From positions 1 through 60,155 of the forward strand of contig CAJMLW010000011.1 in assembly GCA_905214495.1 (NCBI GenBank): 60,155 nt of DNA, given 5' to 3'. The notes under the pieces were generated by a model, which saw only the letters and a program-made list of their open reading frames with translations, did not search any database and was not told the origin of the DNA. Numbering within the stretch: position 1 is the stretch's first letter; every line of letters starts with the position of its first letter. This document shows positions 26,264 through 34,827 of this stretch, one piece after another. The position numbers and the translations under genes were made by a program. The DNA comes from an uncultured bacterium. GTDB lineage: Bacteria; Bacillota; Negativicutes; Veillonellales; Veillonellaceae.

Positions 26264-27673
26264 TTAACCGATAGAACCTTCTAATTCAAGATTGATTAGA
26301 TTATTCATTTCAACAGCATATTCCAATGGCAATTCTTTAGAAATTGGTTCTACGAAACCACGAACAAGCATTGCACGAGCTTCTTCTTCACTAATACCAC
26401 GCGTCATAAGGTAGAAAATAGCTTCATCAGAAATACGGCCAATCTTAGCTTCATGACCTAAATCGACATTATCATTTTCTACAATAATAGCTGGAATTGT
26501 ATCGGATTGAGAAATTTCATCCAACATCAAGGATTCACAGGATACAGTTGCTTTTGCATGTTCTGCATTAGGACCAATTTTCAACAGGCCACGATAAATA
26601 GCAGCGCCACCGGATTTGGAGATAGATTTAGAGTTTACATTACTTGTTGTATATGGTGCATTATGAACCACCTTACAACCAGTATCAAGGAATTGACCTT
26701 CACCAGCAAATGTTACGCCTGTAAACTCAGCATGAGCACCTTCGCCATTAAGAATACTCATTGGGTACAAACAGGATACGTGAGAACCAAAGGAACCAGA
26801 TACCCATTCAATAGTACCGCCTTTACCTACAACACAACGTTTGGTATTGAGGTTGTACATATTCTTAGACCAGTTTTCAATTGTGGAATAACGCAACGTA
26901 GCGTTATCCTTAACGAACAATTCTACTGCGCCTGCATGAAGATTAGATACATCGTATTTAGGAGCAGAACAACCTTCGATAAAGTGTACCTTAGCACCTT
27001 CTTCTACGATGATCATCGTATGTTCGAACTGACCAGCACCTGGTGCATTCAAACGGAAATAGGATTGCAATGGAATATCCACTTGCACGCCTGCAGGAAC
27101 ATATACAAAGGAACCTCCAGACCAAACGGCACCATGAAGTGCAGCCCATTTATGATCTGTAGGAGGAATCAATGTCATCCAGTATTTTTTTACGATTTCT
27201 TCATGTTCATGAAGTGCTGTTTCAATATCAGTATAAATTACGCCTTGTTTTACAAGATCTTCTTGAATGCTGTGATATACGACTTCGGAGTCATATTGGG
27301 CACCTACACCTGCAAGAGATGTTTTTTCTGCTTCTGGAATACCGAGGCGATCAAATGTGCTCTTAATATCCTCAGGTACTTCATCCCAATCGCCCTTCAT
27401 ATCTACTTTAGGCTTTACATATGTGTAAATATGCTCCATATCTAAGCCAGAAATATCAGGAATCCAATTAGGAATTTCCATACGATTGTAAATCTCTAAG
27501 GATTTCAAACGGAAGTCAAGCATCCATTCCGGTTCATTTTTATTAGACCAAATTTCACGGATAATATCTTCTGTTAACCCAGCATCAGCAATATAGGAAT
27601 ACTCAAAATTATTCTTTATATCATAGACACCACGGTCCATATCCGCAACTTGGGTTTTCTTTCTTTCTTCCAT
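26264..27673 (-). CDS. sufB: Fe-S cluster assembly protein SufB
   Basis: Central scaffold of the SUF system on which clusters are built. The 469-residue protein has the conserved segments ETALHEHEEIVKKYW, AALHGAVWSGGSFVYVP, FEHTMIIVEEGAKVHFIEGCSAP (with the conserved cysteine), NLNTKRCVVGKGG, SKSGGAAIYRGL, CESLMLDEISQSDTIP and GHEAKIGRISDEAIFYLMTRG. All are typical. A 312-residue frame on the other strand here is only its shadow. Confidence 0.96.
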   Translation of the reverse strand: MEERKKTQVADMDRGVYDIKNNFEYSYIADAGLTEDIIREIWSNKNEPEWMLDFRLKSLEIYNRMEIPNWIPDISGLDMEHIYTYVKPKVDMKGDWDEVPEDIKSTFDRLGIPEAEKTSLAGVGAQYDSEVVYHSIQEDLVKQGVIYTDIETALHEHEEIVKKYWMTLIPPTDHKWAALHGAVWSGGSFVYVPAGVQVDIPLQSYFRLNAPGAGQFEHTMIIVEEGAKVHFIEGCSAPKYDVSNLHAGAVELFVKDNATLRYSTIENWSKNMYNLNTKRCVVGKGGTIEWVSGSFGSHVSCLYPMSILNGEGAHAEFTGVTFAGEGQFLDTGCKVVHNAPYTTSNVNSKSISKSGGAAIYRGLLKIGPNAEHAKATVSCESLMLDEISQSDTIPAIIVENDNVDLGHEAKIGRISDEAIFYLMTRGISEEEARAMLVRGFVEPISKELPLEYAVEMNNLINLELEGSIG

Positions 27674-27681
27674 GTTGCCTC

Positions 27682-28425
27682 CTATGCTAATGCTTTGTAT
27701 GCGTCATAACCTTTTTCTTCAATTTCACGAACCAATGAAGCATCACCAGTCTTAACGATTTTACCGTTGATCAAAACATGTACAAAATCAGGTTTTAATT
27801 TTTGTAAAATTTGATTGTGGTGAGTGATGATTAATACTGCATTATCTTCATTGTGGAAACGATTAACACCTTCGGATACAATGCGAACAGCATCAACGTC
27901 AAGACCAGAGTCAGTTTCGTCAAGGATAGCCAATTGGGGATTTAAAATAGACATTTGAAGAATTTCATTTTTCTTGCGTTCCCCGCCGGAGAAACCTTCG
28001 TTTACATAACGTTGTGCATAGGATGTGTCAAAGGACAATTCATCCATTTTTTCTTTCAATTCTTTTTTGAAAGCCAACGCGCGTACATTTTCACCTGTAA
28101 TTGTAGATTTTGCAGTACGAATGAAGTTTTCTACAGTAATACCAGGAACGGAAATTGGGCTTTGGAATGACATAAAGATACCTGCTTTTGCACGATCATT
28201 TACAGCATCTTCTGTAATATCCTTGCCATCAAATACAATAGAACCTTTATCGACTGTGTACAATGGGTTACCCATAATAGCATTTGCCAATGTGGATTTA
28301 CCTGCACCATTCGTACCCATTACGACGTGAATCTCACCTTTGTTTATTGTTAAATTAATGCCTTTAAGAATTTTCTTCTCTTCTACAGACACTTCCAAAT
28401 CTTTAATCTGAAGTAATTCAGCCAA
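27682..28425 (-). CDS. sufC: SUF ATPase SufC, TTG start
   Basis: ABC-type ATPase of the SufBC2D complex. Walker A is GTNGAGKSTLA, the signature is EGFSGGERKKNEILQM and Walker B is LAILDETDSGLDVDAV, the SufC form, followed by the HHNQ switch histidine. The 247-residue length is normal. The start codon is TTG at 28425, 9 bases after GGAG, with no better alternative. It is the first gene of the suf operon, behind a structured leader. Confidence 0.95.
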   Translation of the reverse strand: MAELLQIKDLEVSVEEKKILKGINLTINKGEIHVVMGTNGAGKSTLANAIMGNPLYTVDKGSIVFDGKDITEDAVNDRAKAGIFMSFQSPISVPGITVENFIRTAKSTITGENVRALAFKKELKEKMDELSFDTSYAQRYVNEGFSGGERKKNEILQMSILNPQLAILDETDSGLDVDAVRIVSEGVNRFHNEDNAVLIITHHNQILQKLKPDFVHVLINGKIVKTGDASLVREIEEKGYDAYKALA

Positions 28426-28443
28426 AATATTTCACTCCTTCGT

Positions 28444-28458
28444 ATCAGATAATCTGAT
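28444..28458. promoter_or_regulatory. perfect palindrome before sufC
   Basis: ATCAGAT-A-ATCTGAT is a 15-base perfect inverted repeat, about 20 bases upstream of the sufC start. It overlaps a TATAAT on the minus strand at 28457-28462 with no good -35. It could be an operator or a small hairpin covering the approach to the ribosome site. The regulator is unknown. Confidence 0.45.
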
Positions 28459-28473
28459 TATATGATTAAAACT

Positions 28474-28555
28474 TTATAGTCACATAGAAAAACGGCGGTA
28501 CGCACAAGGGTGATACCGCCGTATTCTCTCGCCACTTTAGCAAGTATGTGCATAA
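28474..28555 (-). promoter_or_regulatory. structured leader RNA of the suf operon, with terminator-like hairpin
   Basis: Downstream of the suf promoter the RNA can form a closing helix in which TTATgCACATA (28545-28555) pairs with TATGTGactATAA (28474-28486). Inside it are a small hairpin ACTT-GCTA-AAGT and a strong 9-bp stem ACGGCGGTA/TACCGCCGT (28492-28500 with 28514-28522) followed by five U. GCACA in the 5' part can also pair with TGTGC in the loop of that stem. The arrangement suggests attenuation or ligand sensing. I do not recognise it as a named RNA family. Confidence 0.55.
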
Positions 28556-28567
28556 CAATCTATACTC

Positions 28568-28596
28568 ATTATACATTCTTATCTAAATGATAGCAA
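28568..28596 (-). promoter_or_regulatory. promoter of the suf operon
   Basis: TTGCTA (28591-28596), a 17-base spacer and TATAAT (28568-28573) on the minus strand, giving a leader of about 135 bases before sufC. Confidence 0.78.
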
Positions 28597-28607
28597 GATA
28601 TTCCTAC

Positions 28608-28642
28608 TAAAATATACAGGGATTAGAAAAAATCCCTATATA
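28608..28642 (-). terminator. intrinsic terminator after the LysA-like gene
   Basis: TATATAGGGATT and AATCCCTGTATA (28613-28642) form a 12-bp stem followed on the minus strand by UUUUAG, about 55 bases after the stop. Confidence 0.75.
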
Positions 28643-28698
28643 TTCGTATATCTTATGTTTTATTAATAGTAGTTCTCAACTCTATTTAATTCTCAATA

Positions 28699-29955
28699 TT
28701 ATAAATTAGAGAAGTCTAATGTACCAAATAAATCATCGTATGTTTCAGCGCGACGAATTTGTGTAACAGAACCATCTTTGTGCAACAACAATTCAGCAGA
28801 ACGTAATTTACCATTGTAGTTAAAGCCCATCGAATGACCATGTGCACCTGCATCATGAATGATGATACGGTCACCAATATCAATTTTTGGCAATTCTCGT
28901 TGAATAGCAAATTTATCATTATTTTCACACAAGGAACCAGTTACATCATACACATGATCTTTAGGAGCATTTTCTTTACCCATTACCGTAATATGATGGT
29001 AAGAACCATACAATGCTGGACGCATTAAATTCGCCATACAAGAATCTAAACCGATGTAATGACGATAGATGTCTTTTTGGTGAATAGCTGTGGAAACAAG
29101 ATATCCAAATGGGCCTGTTACCATACGACCACATTCGTAGGCCAAAGTAATATCCTTAAGACCATTGCCTTTAATAATTCGATTATAGGCTTCATGAACA
29201 CGTTCGCCCAATTTTTCAAAATCAACAGGCGTTTGTTCTGGTTTATATGCTACGCCTACGCCACCACCAAGGTCGATAAATTCAACATCGATGCCTAATT
29301 TTTCTTTAATTTCTACAGCAAGGTTAAAGCAGATTTCAGCGGTGCCCACCAATCCATCAATATCAAGCTCATTTGATACAACCATAGTATGTAAACCAAA
29401 ATGTTTTACACCCTTTGCTTGTAATTGCTTGTATGCCTCAAATACTTGTTCACGAGTCATACCATATTTTGCTTCCTCTGGAAGGCCTATAATCGTATTG
29501 CCTCCTTCTTTCAAAGGACCTGGATTATAACGTACGCAGAATGTGTCTGGTAAAGAGCCGTGATGTTTTTCTAAGTATTCAATATGAGTAATATCATCTA
29601 AATTGATGATAGCCCCCATATCTAACGCCTTTTTATACTCTACATAAGGTGTGTCATTGGATGTGAACATAATGTCATGTCCAGTGATACCTACCTTTTC
29701 ACAAAGAAGTAATTCAGCTAAGGAAGAGCAATCAGCACCTACTCCTAGTTTTTGTAATACACGCATAATATATGGATTTGGAGTAGCTTTCACAGCAAAA
29801 TACTGTTTAAAGCCCTTATTCCAAGAGAATGCGGAGATGAATCTCTTCATATTATTAACGATACCTTCTTCGTCATAAATATGAAATGGAGTCGGATATT
29901 TAGCAATAATTGCTTCTAATTGTTCAGATGTAAATGGAACTGTTTTTTGATTCAT
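28699..29955 (-). CDS. diaminopimelate decarboxylase-like PLP enzyme (LysA family, divergent)
   Basis: A fold-type III PLP decarboxylase of 418 residues; the expected reaction is meso-diaminopimelate to lysine. The PLP lysine is in YFAVKATPNP, followed by GADCSSLAEL; the glycine-rich phosphate loop is DLGGGVGVAY; ECGRMVTGP and the dimer-active-site cysteine in TGSLCENNDKF are present, as is AGAHGHSMGFNYNG. The usual HxHIGSQ segment is replaced by LHTMVVSNE, so it is a divergent branch and another amino acid substrate cannot be excluded. It starts 20 bases after the doxX terminator and has no evident promoter of its own. Confidence 0.82.
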   Translation of the reverse strand: MNQKTVPFTSEQLEAIIAKYPTPFHIYDEEGIVNNMKRFISAFSWNKGFKQYFAVKATPNPYIMRVLQKLGVGADCSSLAELLLCEKVGITGHDIMFTSNDTPYVEYKKALDMGAIINLDDITHIEYLEKHHGSLPDTFCVRYNPGPLKEGGNTIIGLPEEAKYGMTREQVFEAYKQLQAKGVKHFGLHTMVVSNELDIDGLVGTAEICFNLAVEIKEKLGIDVEFIDLGGGVGVAYKPEQTPVDFEKLGERVHEAYNRIIKGNGLKDITLAYECGRMVTGPFGYLVSTAIHQKDIYRHYIGLDSCMANLMRPALYGSYHHITVMGKENAPKDHVYDVTGSLCENNDKFAIQRELPKIDIGDRIIIHDAGAHGHSMGFNYNGKLRSAELLLHKDGSVTQIRRAETYDDLFGTLDFSNL

Positions 29956-29974
29956 AATAACCTCTCTACATAGT

Positions 29975-30000
29975 AAAAAGACTCATCTATGATGAGTCTT
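29975..30000 (-). terminator. terminator between the DoxX and LysA-like genes
   Basis: AAGACTCATC and GATGAGTCTT with a 3-base loop, then UUUUU on the minus strand. It lies between doxX and the LysA-like gene, so expression of the latter would need read-through or an unseen promoter. Confidence 0.8.
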
Positions 30001-30012
30001 CAAATTAACTGA

Positions 30013-30432
30013 TTATTTAAATAAGGCCTTATCTAAACTATAGCGACCTGCACCAGCAAAGAACAACATAATAGCGCCAAAGCCCATTTGAGATGGATAA
30101 TCCCAACTAAAGAAATTACCGTTGAGATTTAGTATAGTAGCCACTGTTAATGTGCCTATGATCAAAAGGGAGCCTATACGTGTAAACAAACCTATGATGA
30201 TAAGAATACCACCAACCATCTCTGCATAGGAAGCAATAGTGCCCAGAATTACCTCAAAGCCACTTGGTACACCTAAGGCTGATAACATGGCCCCTACCTT
30301 ATAAAGACCTTGTTCTCCACTTACATATTTTAAGTATCCATGATAGAACATGGAAATACCTAATGCAAGGCGATAGAATAAAAGGCCAAAATTAATATAA
30401 TCAGGTTTACTTTTAAATAAAAAGTTTAACAT
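30013..30432 (-). CDS. DoxX-family membrane protein
   Basis: A 139-residue protein with four hydrophobic segments and the family features LGISMFYHGYLK near residue 25-40, YAEMVGGILIIIGLFTRIG near 70-90 and the C-terminal AGAGRYSLD. Members are linked to quinone or redox reactions in membranes (for example in thiosulfate or oxidative-stress contexts), but no specific role is visible here. The ATG follows AGAGGTG, and it has its own strong promoter. Confidence 0.85.
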   Translation of the reverse strand: MLNFLFKSKPDYINFGLLFYRLALGISMFYHGYLKYVSGEQGLYKVGAMLSALGVPSGFEVILGTIASYAEMVGGILIIIGLFTRIGSLLIIGTLTVATILNLNGNFFSWDYPSQMGFGAIMLFFAGAGRYSLDKALFK

Positions 30433-30473
30433 AATAACACCTCTTTATTATATAGATATTTTTAGATATAAAA

Positions 30474-30502
30474 ATTATATGCTATACACTAGTGTCTGTC
30501 AA
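30474..30502 (-). promoter_or_regulatory. promoter of the doxX gene
   Basis: TTGACA (30497-30502), a 17-base spacer and TATAAT (30474-30479) on the minus strand. Both hexamers match consensus. Confidence 0.85.
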
Positions 30503-30584
30503 ACTAAGACTCTTATATGAAATTCTATAGAATTATATCATAAATTACTTATGAAATCAATTTATCAAGACTCATTTGAAGAAT

Positions 30585-30628
30585 AAAAAATCCTAATGAA
30601 TGTAGCAATCTACATTCATTAGGATTTT
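30585..30628 (-). terminator. intrinsic terminator after groEL
   Basis: A nearly perfect 19-bp stem (AAAATCCTAATGAATGTAG against its complement) with a 4-base loop, ending in a U run on the minus strand. Confidence 0.9.
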
Positions 30629-30661
30629 AATATATTATCTATATATCGCTAAAGCGGTTGA

Positions 30662-32287
30662 TTACATCATACCGCCCATGCCACCCATTGGAGGCATTGC
30701 AGGAGCGGCAGCATTTTCTTCTACTTTATCAGCTACGATTGTTTCAGTAGTCAATACAAGAGAAGCAATGGATGCAGCGTTTTGAAGAGCAGAACGCGTA
30801 ACCTTTGCAGGGTCCACGATACCAGCTTTAACCATATCAATGTATTCTTCAGTCAAAGCATTGAAACCGATGCCAGCTTCTGTATTTTTAACTTTTTCAA
30901 CTACAACGGAGCCTTCAAGACCAGCATTGTAAGCAATTTGACGAAGTGGTTCTTCTACTGCACGTTTTACAAGGTTAATACCAGTTTGAACATCACCAGT
31001 AGCTTCCAATGTGTTCAATGCAGGGATAATATCGATGAATGTAGTACCACCACCAGCAACGATACCTTCTTCAACAGCAGCGCGAGTTGCATTTAATGCG
31101 TCTTCGATACGAAGTTTTTTATCTTTCATTTCAACTTCTGTAGCAGCACCTACTTCGATAACTGCAACACCACCGGATAATTTAGCAAGACGTTCTTGTA
31201 ATTTTTCACGGTCAAATTCAGAAGTTGTTTCTTCTACTTGTGCACGGATTTGGCTAACGCGTTTAGCGATTACGTCTTTATCGCCTACACCATCGATGAT
31301 TGTAGTTTCATCTTTAGTGATGCGAACTTGACGAGCTGTACCAAGGTCAGTAAGTTCTACGGAATCAAGTTTACGGCCCATATCTTCAGTGATAACAGTA
31401 CCACCAGTCAAGATAGCGATATCTTCAAGCATAGCTTTGCGACGGTCACCGAAACCAGGCGCTTTAACAGCTACAGCTTTGAATGTACCACGCAAACGGT
31501 TAACTACCAATGTAGCCAATGCTTCGCCTTCTACATCTTCAGCGATGATAAGAAGTTCTTTACCTACTTTTACAACTTTTTCAAGTGTTGGCAACATATC
31601 TGCGATAGCACTGATTTTACGGTCAGTAATCAAGATGTATGGGTTATCCATAACAGCTTCCATACGATCAGGGTCAGTTACCATGTAAGGGGAAATATAA
31701 CCGCGGTCAAATTGCATGCCTTCTACTACGTTTAATGCAGTTTGCAAGCCTTTGGATTCTTCTACAGTGATAACACCATCGTTACCAACTTTTTCCATAG
31801 CTTCTGCAATCAAACCACCGATTTCTTCATCAGCTGCAGATACGCTAGCTACTTGAGCAATTTCAGATTTACCAGAAACTTTGATAGAGCGTTTTTTGAT
31901 TTCTTCAACTAAAGTTTTTACGGCTGTTTCAATGCCTTTTTTCAAGATCATTGGGTTAGCACCAGCTGCTACGTTGCGCATACCTTCTTGAATCATAGCT
32001 TGTGCCAATACTGTTGCAGTAGTAGTACCATCACCTGCTACGTCGTTAGTTTTAGTCGCAACTTCTTTTACCAATTGAGCACCCATGTTTTCAAATGGAT
32101 CTGGAAGTTCAATATCACGAGCAATAGTTACACCATCATTTGTGATTGTTGGAGAACCAAATTTTTTATCTAAAACAACATTACGGCCTTTTGGTCCTAA
32201 TGTAACTTTTACTGCATTTGCCAATTGATCAACGCCACGACCCAATGCGCGACGAGCTTCTTCATTAAACAAGATTTCTTTTGCCAT
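30662..32287 (-). CDS. groEL: chaperonin GroEL
   Basis: The 60-kDa chaperonin ring subunit, 541 residues. Typical segments are LGPKGRNVVLDKKFG, DGTTTATVLAQAM, the conserved AAVEEGIVAGGGTTF and the glycine/methionine-rich C-terminus GGMGGMM. It follows groES by 100 bases and is under the same promoter and CIRCE element. The ATG follows TAGGAGG. Confidence 0.98.
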   Translation of the reverse strand: MAKEILFNEEARRALGRGVDQLANAVKVTLGPKGRNVVLDKKFGSPTITNDGVTIARDIELPDPFENMGAQLVKEVATKTNDVAGDGTTTATVLAQAMIQEGMRNVAAGANPMILKKGIETAVKTLVEEIKKRSIKVSGKSEIAQVASVSAADEEIGGLIAEAMEKVGNDGVITVEESKGLQTALNVVEGMQFDRGYISPYMVTDPDRMEAVMDNPYILITDRKISAIADMLPTLEKVVKVGKELLIIAEDVEGEALATLVVNRLRGTFKAVAVKAPGFGDRRKAMLEDIAILTGGTVITEDMGRKLDSVELTDLGTARQVRITKDETTIIDGVGDKDVIAKRVSQIRAQVEETTSEFDREKLQERLAKLSGGVAVIEVGAATEVEMKDKKLRIEDALNATRAAVEEGIVAGGGTTFIDIIPALNTLEATGDVQTGINLVKRAVEEPLRQIAYNAGLEGSVVVEKVKNTEAGIGFNALTEEYIDMVKAGIVDPAKVTRSALQNAASIASLVLTTETIVADKVEENAAAPAMPPMGGMGGMM

Positions 32288-32386
32288 ATGTATTACCTCC
32301 TAGATAGTAACACTATCCAATGTAAAGAAATATATGCCCTAAGGCAATATAGAATGTATCATTAATATGTATAGCCTTAAAAGCTA

Positions 32387-32668
32387 TTATAATACTGCTA
32401 AGATATCGCGTTCGCTAATGATCAAGTGAGTAGCGCCATCAATTTCTAATTCGCTACCAGCGTATTTTGCAAACATAACAGTATCGCCAACTTTAACCTC
32501 TGGAGCTACACGTTGACCATTGTCATATACTTTACCAGCACCTACTGCTACAACAACACCTTCTTGAGGCTTTTCTTTTGCTGTATCAGGAAGGAAGATA
32601 CCACTTTTAGTTTTTTCTTCTTTTGCTTCTAAACGGATAAGAACGCGGTCAGCTAATGGTTTTAACAT
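32387..32668 (-). CDS. groES: co-chaperonin GroES
   Basis: The 10-kDa lid of GroEL, 93 residues. MLKPLADRVLIR, the mobile loop EEKTKSGIFLPDTAKEKPQEG, VGDTVMFAKYAGSE and the C-terminal SERDILAVL are all typical. First gene of the operon, regulated by the CIRCE element upstream. Confidence 0.98.
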   Translation of the reverse strand: MLKPLADRVLIRLEAKEEKTKSGIFLPDTAKEKPQEGVVVAVGAGKVYDNGQRVAPEVKVGDTVMFAKYAGSELEIDGATHLIISERDILAVL

Positions 32669-32709
32669 ATGATGTCACTCCTTATTTACTATATATTATT
32701 CATAATTCA

Positions 32710-32736
32710 TTAGCACTCTAACTTACTGAGTGCTAA
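32710..32736 (-). promoter_or_regulatory. CIRCE operator (HrcA binding site)
   Basis: A perfect inverted repeat TTAGCACTC, 9 bases, GAGTGCTAA, the consensus HrcA site, located between the promoter and groES. It shows that groESL is under HrcA while ctsR and clpC are under a separate GTCAAA operator. Confidence 0.97.
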
Positions 32737-32747
32737 TCACATGTATT

Positions 32748-32775
32748 ATTATAACCTATGTCAAAATAATTGCAA
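32748..32775 (-). promoter_or_regulatory. promoter of groESL
   Basis: TTGCAA (32770-32775), a 16-base spacer and TATAAT (32748-32753) on the minus strand, just upstream of CIRCE. Confidence 0.75.
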
Positions 32776-32827
32776 GTATTAATTTTGATTTTTTGACTTT
32801 TTAGTTTTTACAAGTACTAATTCATAT

Positions 32828-32866
32828 AAAATAACCTTCTATATAAGCTTTTATATAGAAGGTTAT
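32828..32866 (-). terminator. terminator after the ANTAR regulator gene
   Basis: AACCTTCTATATAA pairs with TTATATAGAAGGTT around a short loop, followed by AUUUUAU on the minus strand. The stem is near symmetrical and could act in both directions. Confidence 0.65.
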
Positions 32867-32888
32867 ATGTATCGCCCTATAGTTTTTA

Positions 32889-33458
32889 TTAATTAGACGA
32901 TGCTTGTTGAATGATTAGCTTACATATGTTGACAATAGACTCTCGTTTCTTCATACTTAATTGCCGAATTCGATTATATGATTCGTCCTCCGTAATTTTA
33001 TATAAATCCATAAGAATGCCTGTCGCTTTTTGTATTATTTTTCGTTCTTCTAGAGTTTTCTCTAAATCAGCCATTTGTTGACGTGATTCTAAATCATCTA
33101 AAAATCGACCACATGCCATTTCTAATGTTGGAATCAGCTGCTCTTCTCTGACAGGTTTTATTAAATATCCATATACACCAGATTCACGAGCTTTTGTCAC
33201 TAAATCCTGTTGACTATAACTCGTTAGAAGCACAACAGGTGCCAAGTGATTAAATCCAATTTGACGAGCCGCTTCTATACCATCTAGCTTAGGCATTTTC
33301 ACATCCATTAACACCGCATCAGGTTTTAACTCTTTACACATCGTAATAGCTTCAACCCCATTCGATGCTTCCCCAACCACTTCATGTTGTTCAGATTCTA
33401 GAATATCTCGCAAATCCATGCGGATTAAAGATTCATCATCAACGATTAAAATACGCAT
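32889..33458 (-). CDS. ANTAR-domain response regulator (PdtaR/EutV-like antiterminator)
   Basis: A 189-residue response regulator whose output is RNA binding. The receiver has the acidic pair in IVDDESL, the phospho-acceptor D in LMDVKMPKLDG, VLLTSY and the lysine in YLIKPV. The C-terminal ANTAR domain reads LEERKIIQKATGILMDLYKITEDESYNRIRQLSMKKR, with the conserved A and small residues of the three-helix bundle. ANTAR proteins bind paired hexaloop hairpins in mRNA leaders and stop terminators forming. It lies directly behind its kinase, one codon gap or less. Confidence 0.92.
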   Translation of the reverse strand: MRILIVDDESLIRMDLRDILESEQHEVVGEASNGVEAITMCKELKPDAVLMDVKMPKLDGIEAARQIGFNHLAPVVLLTSYSQQDLVTKARESGVYGYLIKPVREEQLIPTLEMACGRFLDDLESRQQMADLEKTLEERKIIQKATGILMDLYKITEDESYNRIRQLSMKKRESIVNICKLIIQQASSN

Positions 33459-34826
33459 TTATTGCTCCTTATGAATATGAATTGTAACAATAACCCCAAT
33501 ATCACCATTTTTAATCGTCATATGACCTTGTAGCTCGTGAGTCACCAAATTATTAATAATTTGCATGCCTAATCGCTTACTTTTAGCCATATCAAAATCA
33601 CGAGGCAAACCTTTACCTGAATCTGTAAATACTAGAGCAATAGTATCATTCATACTGGATACAGATAATGAAATTACACCATCAGACCCATCCAACCCAT
33701 GCACAATACTATTAGAAATCAGTTCATTGAATACAAGAGAAATATAACTGGCTTGATGAGATGAAATAATACAATCGTCTCCGTGATAGCGAAATTCTAC
33801 ATGTTGATTACGATTTACCATGCTCTGGCGTAATAATCGGCACAATTCATCATATATGGATCGTATAGAAATATAGTCCTCATCATAATGAGAGACTAAA
33901 TCATGGACAAGGGCCATACTTTCAATACGGGAAATACCCTCTTGTAATGCCGATTTTACCTCTGGTAAATCAGAGCGCCGCGCTTCCATCCGTAGTAAAC
34001 CTGCTACTGTTTGTAAGTTATTTTTAACACGGTGATGTATCTCCTTAATAATAGAATTTTTAACTAGTAGTTCTTGTTGCTGTTTACTTTCACGGGTACA
34101 ATCGTGAAGAATTAAAAAGCAACGACATTCATTGCGTCCCATCGGAATAGGAATCAAATGCTGTCTTAGTACCATATTATGATAGATTTCTTCGGATACA
34201 AAATCATTTCGTTCATCTATGACACGATGAATAGCAGATATTTTTAAAGAACTACCAAAAATAGATGTGTCCACCAACCGCCGATCAACACCGACAATAT
34301 CCGCCAAGTGTAACGCCGTATCATTGCCGTACAAGATAGTCCCATTTTGGTCAAAAATGATGAGCCCATCCAAATACGATATAGGCTCATATTCTTTAAT
34401 TTGTTCATCTGTGGCCGTCAACATCAATCGTTGCATCGTATCGGCTACGATAAATCCTCGTTTACCTTCCACACCATTGGCAGGTGCCATATAAGAGAAG
34501 GAAATGCCTCCTATAGTCTTACCGCCATTATCGACAATGGGAAATAGATATTCAAATCCATTTTGTGTGGATTGTTGAAAGCTTTCACCGGTGGTGATTA
34601 GTTTTTTCCACATATCAGAACTAGGTATGCGTGATGTAACTAATGAGTCATTAGACTCATATATACACATCATGTCATCATTCGCAATCTCTGTAAACAA
34701 AACAATCTTATGTTTACTCACCGATTGGCCAAAGCGAATCATATGACTAATATGAACTAGTAGGGCTGCTTGCAAACTAGATAGATTTGTTTCCTTAACA
34801 AGTTCATCATATATATGTACAGTCAT
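33459..34826 (-). CDS. HisKA_2-type sensor histidine kinase (PdtaS/EutW-like)
   Basis: A soluble sensor kinase of 455 residues. Residues 1-130 look like a GAF domain, 150-250 a PAS domain (LDGLIIFDQNGTILYGNDTALHLA), then the HisKA_2 dimerisation and phospho-acceptor helix KEIHHRVKNNLQTVAGLLRM and a HATPase domain with the N box FNELISNSIVHG and the G box SGKGLPRDF. No membrane segment is present, so the signal is cytosolic. It starts one base after the tsaD stop, and its partner ANTAR regulator follows directly. Confidence 0.92.
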   Translation of the reverse strand: MTVHIYDELVKETNLSSLQAALLVHISHMIRFGQSVSKHKIVLFTEIANDDMMCIYESNDSLVTSRIPSSDMWKKLITTGESFQQSTQNGFEYLFPIVDNGGKTIGGISFSYMAPANGVEGKRGFIVADTMQRLMLTATDEQIKEYEPISYLDGLIIFDQNGTILYGNDTALHLADIVGVDRRLVDTSIFGSSLKISAIHRVIDERNDFVSEEIYHNMVLRQHLIPIPMGRNECRCFLILHDCTRESKQQQELLVKNSIIKEIHHRVKNNLQTVAGLLRMEARRSDLPEVKSALQEGISRIESMALVHDLVSHYDEDYISIRSIYDELCRLLRQSMVNRNQHVEFRYHGDDCIISSHQASYISLVFNELISNSIVHGLDGSDGVISLSVSSMNDTIALVFTDSGKGLPRDFDMAKSKRLGMQIINNLVTHELQGHMTIKNGDIGVIVTIHIHKEQ

Positions 34827-34827
34827 A

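Noticed and set aside
26507..27445. A 312-codon open frame on the plus strand
   Set aside because: It lies wholly antisense to sufB, has no ribosome site and its Cys/Phe/Ile-rich product looks like a shadow of a strongly conserved gene.
28500..28522. A T-box-like GGGTGATACCGCC on the plus strand in the suf leader region
   Set aside because: The UGGN needed to pair with tRNA is UGAU here, no plus-strand gene follows, and the sequence is explained as the complement of the terminator-like stem.
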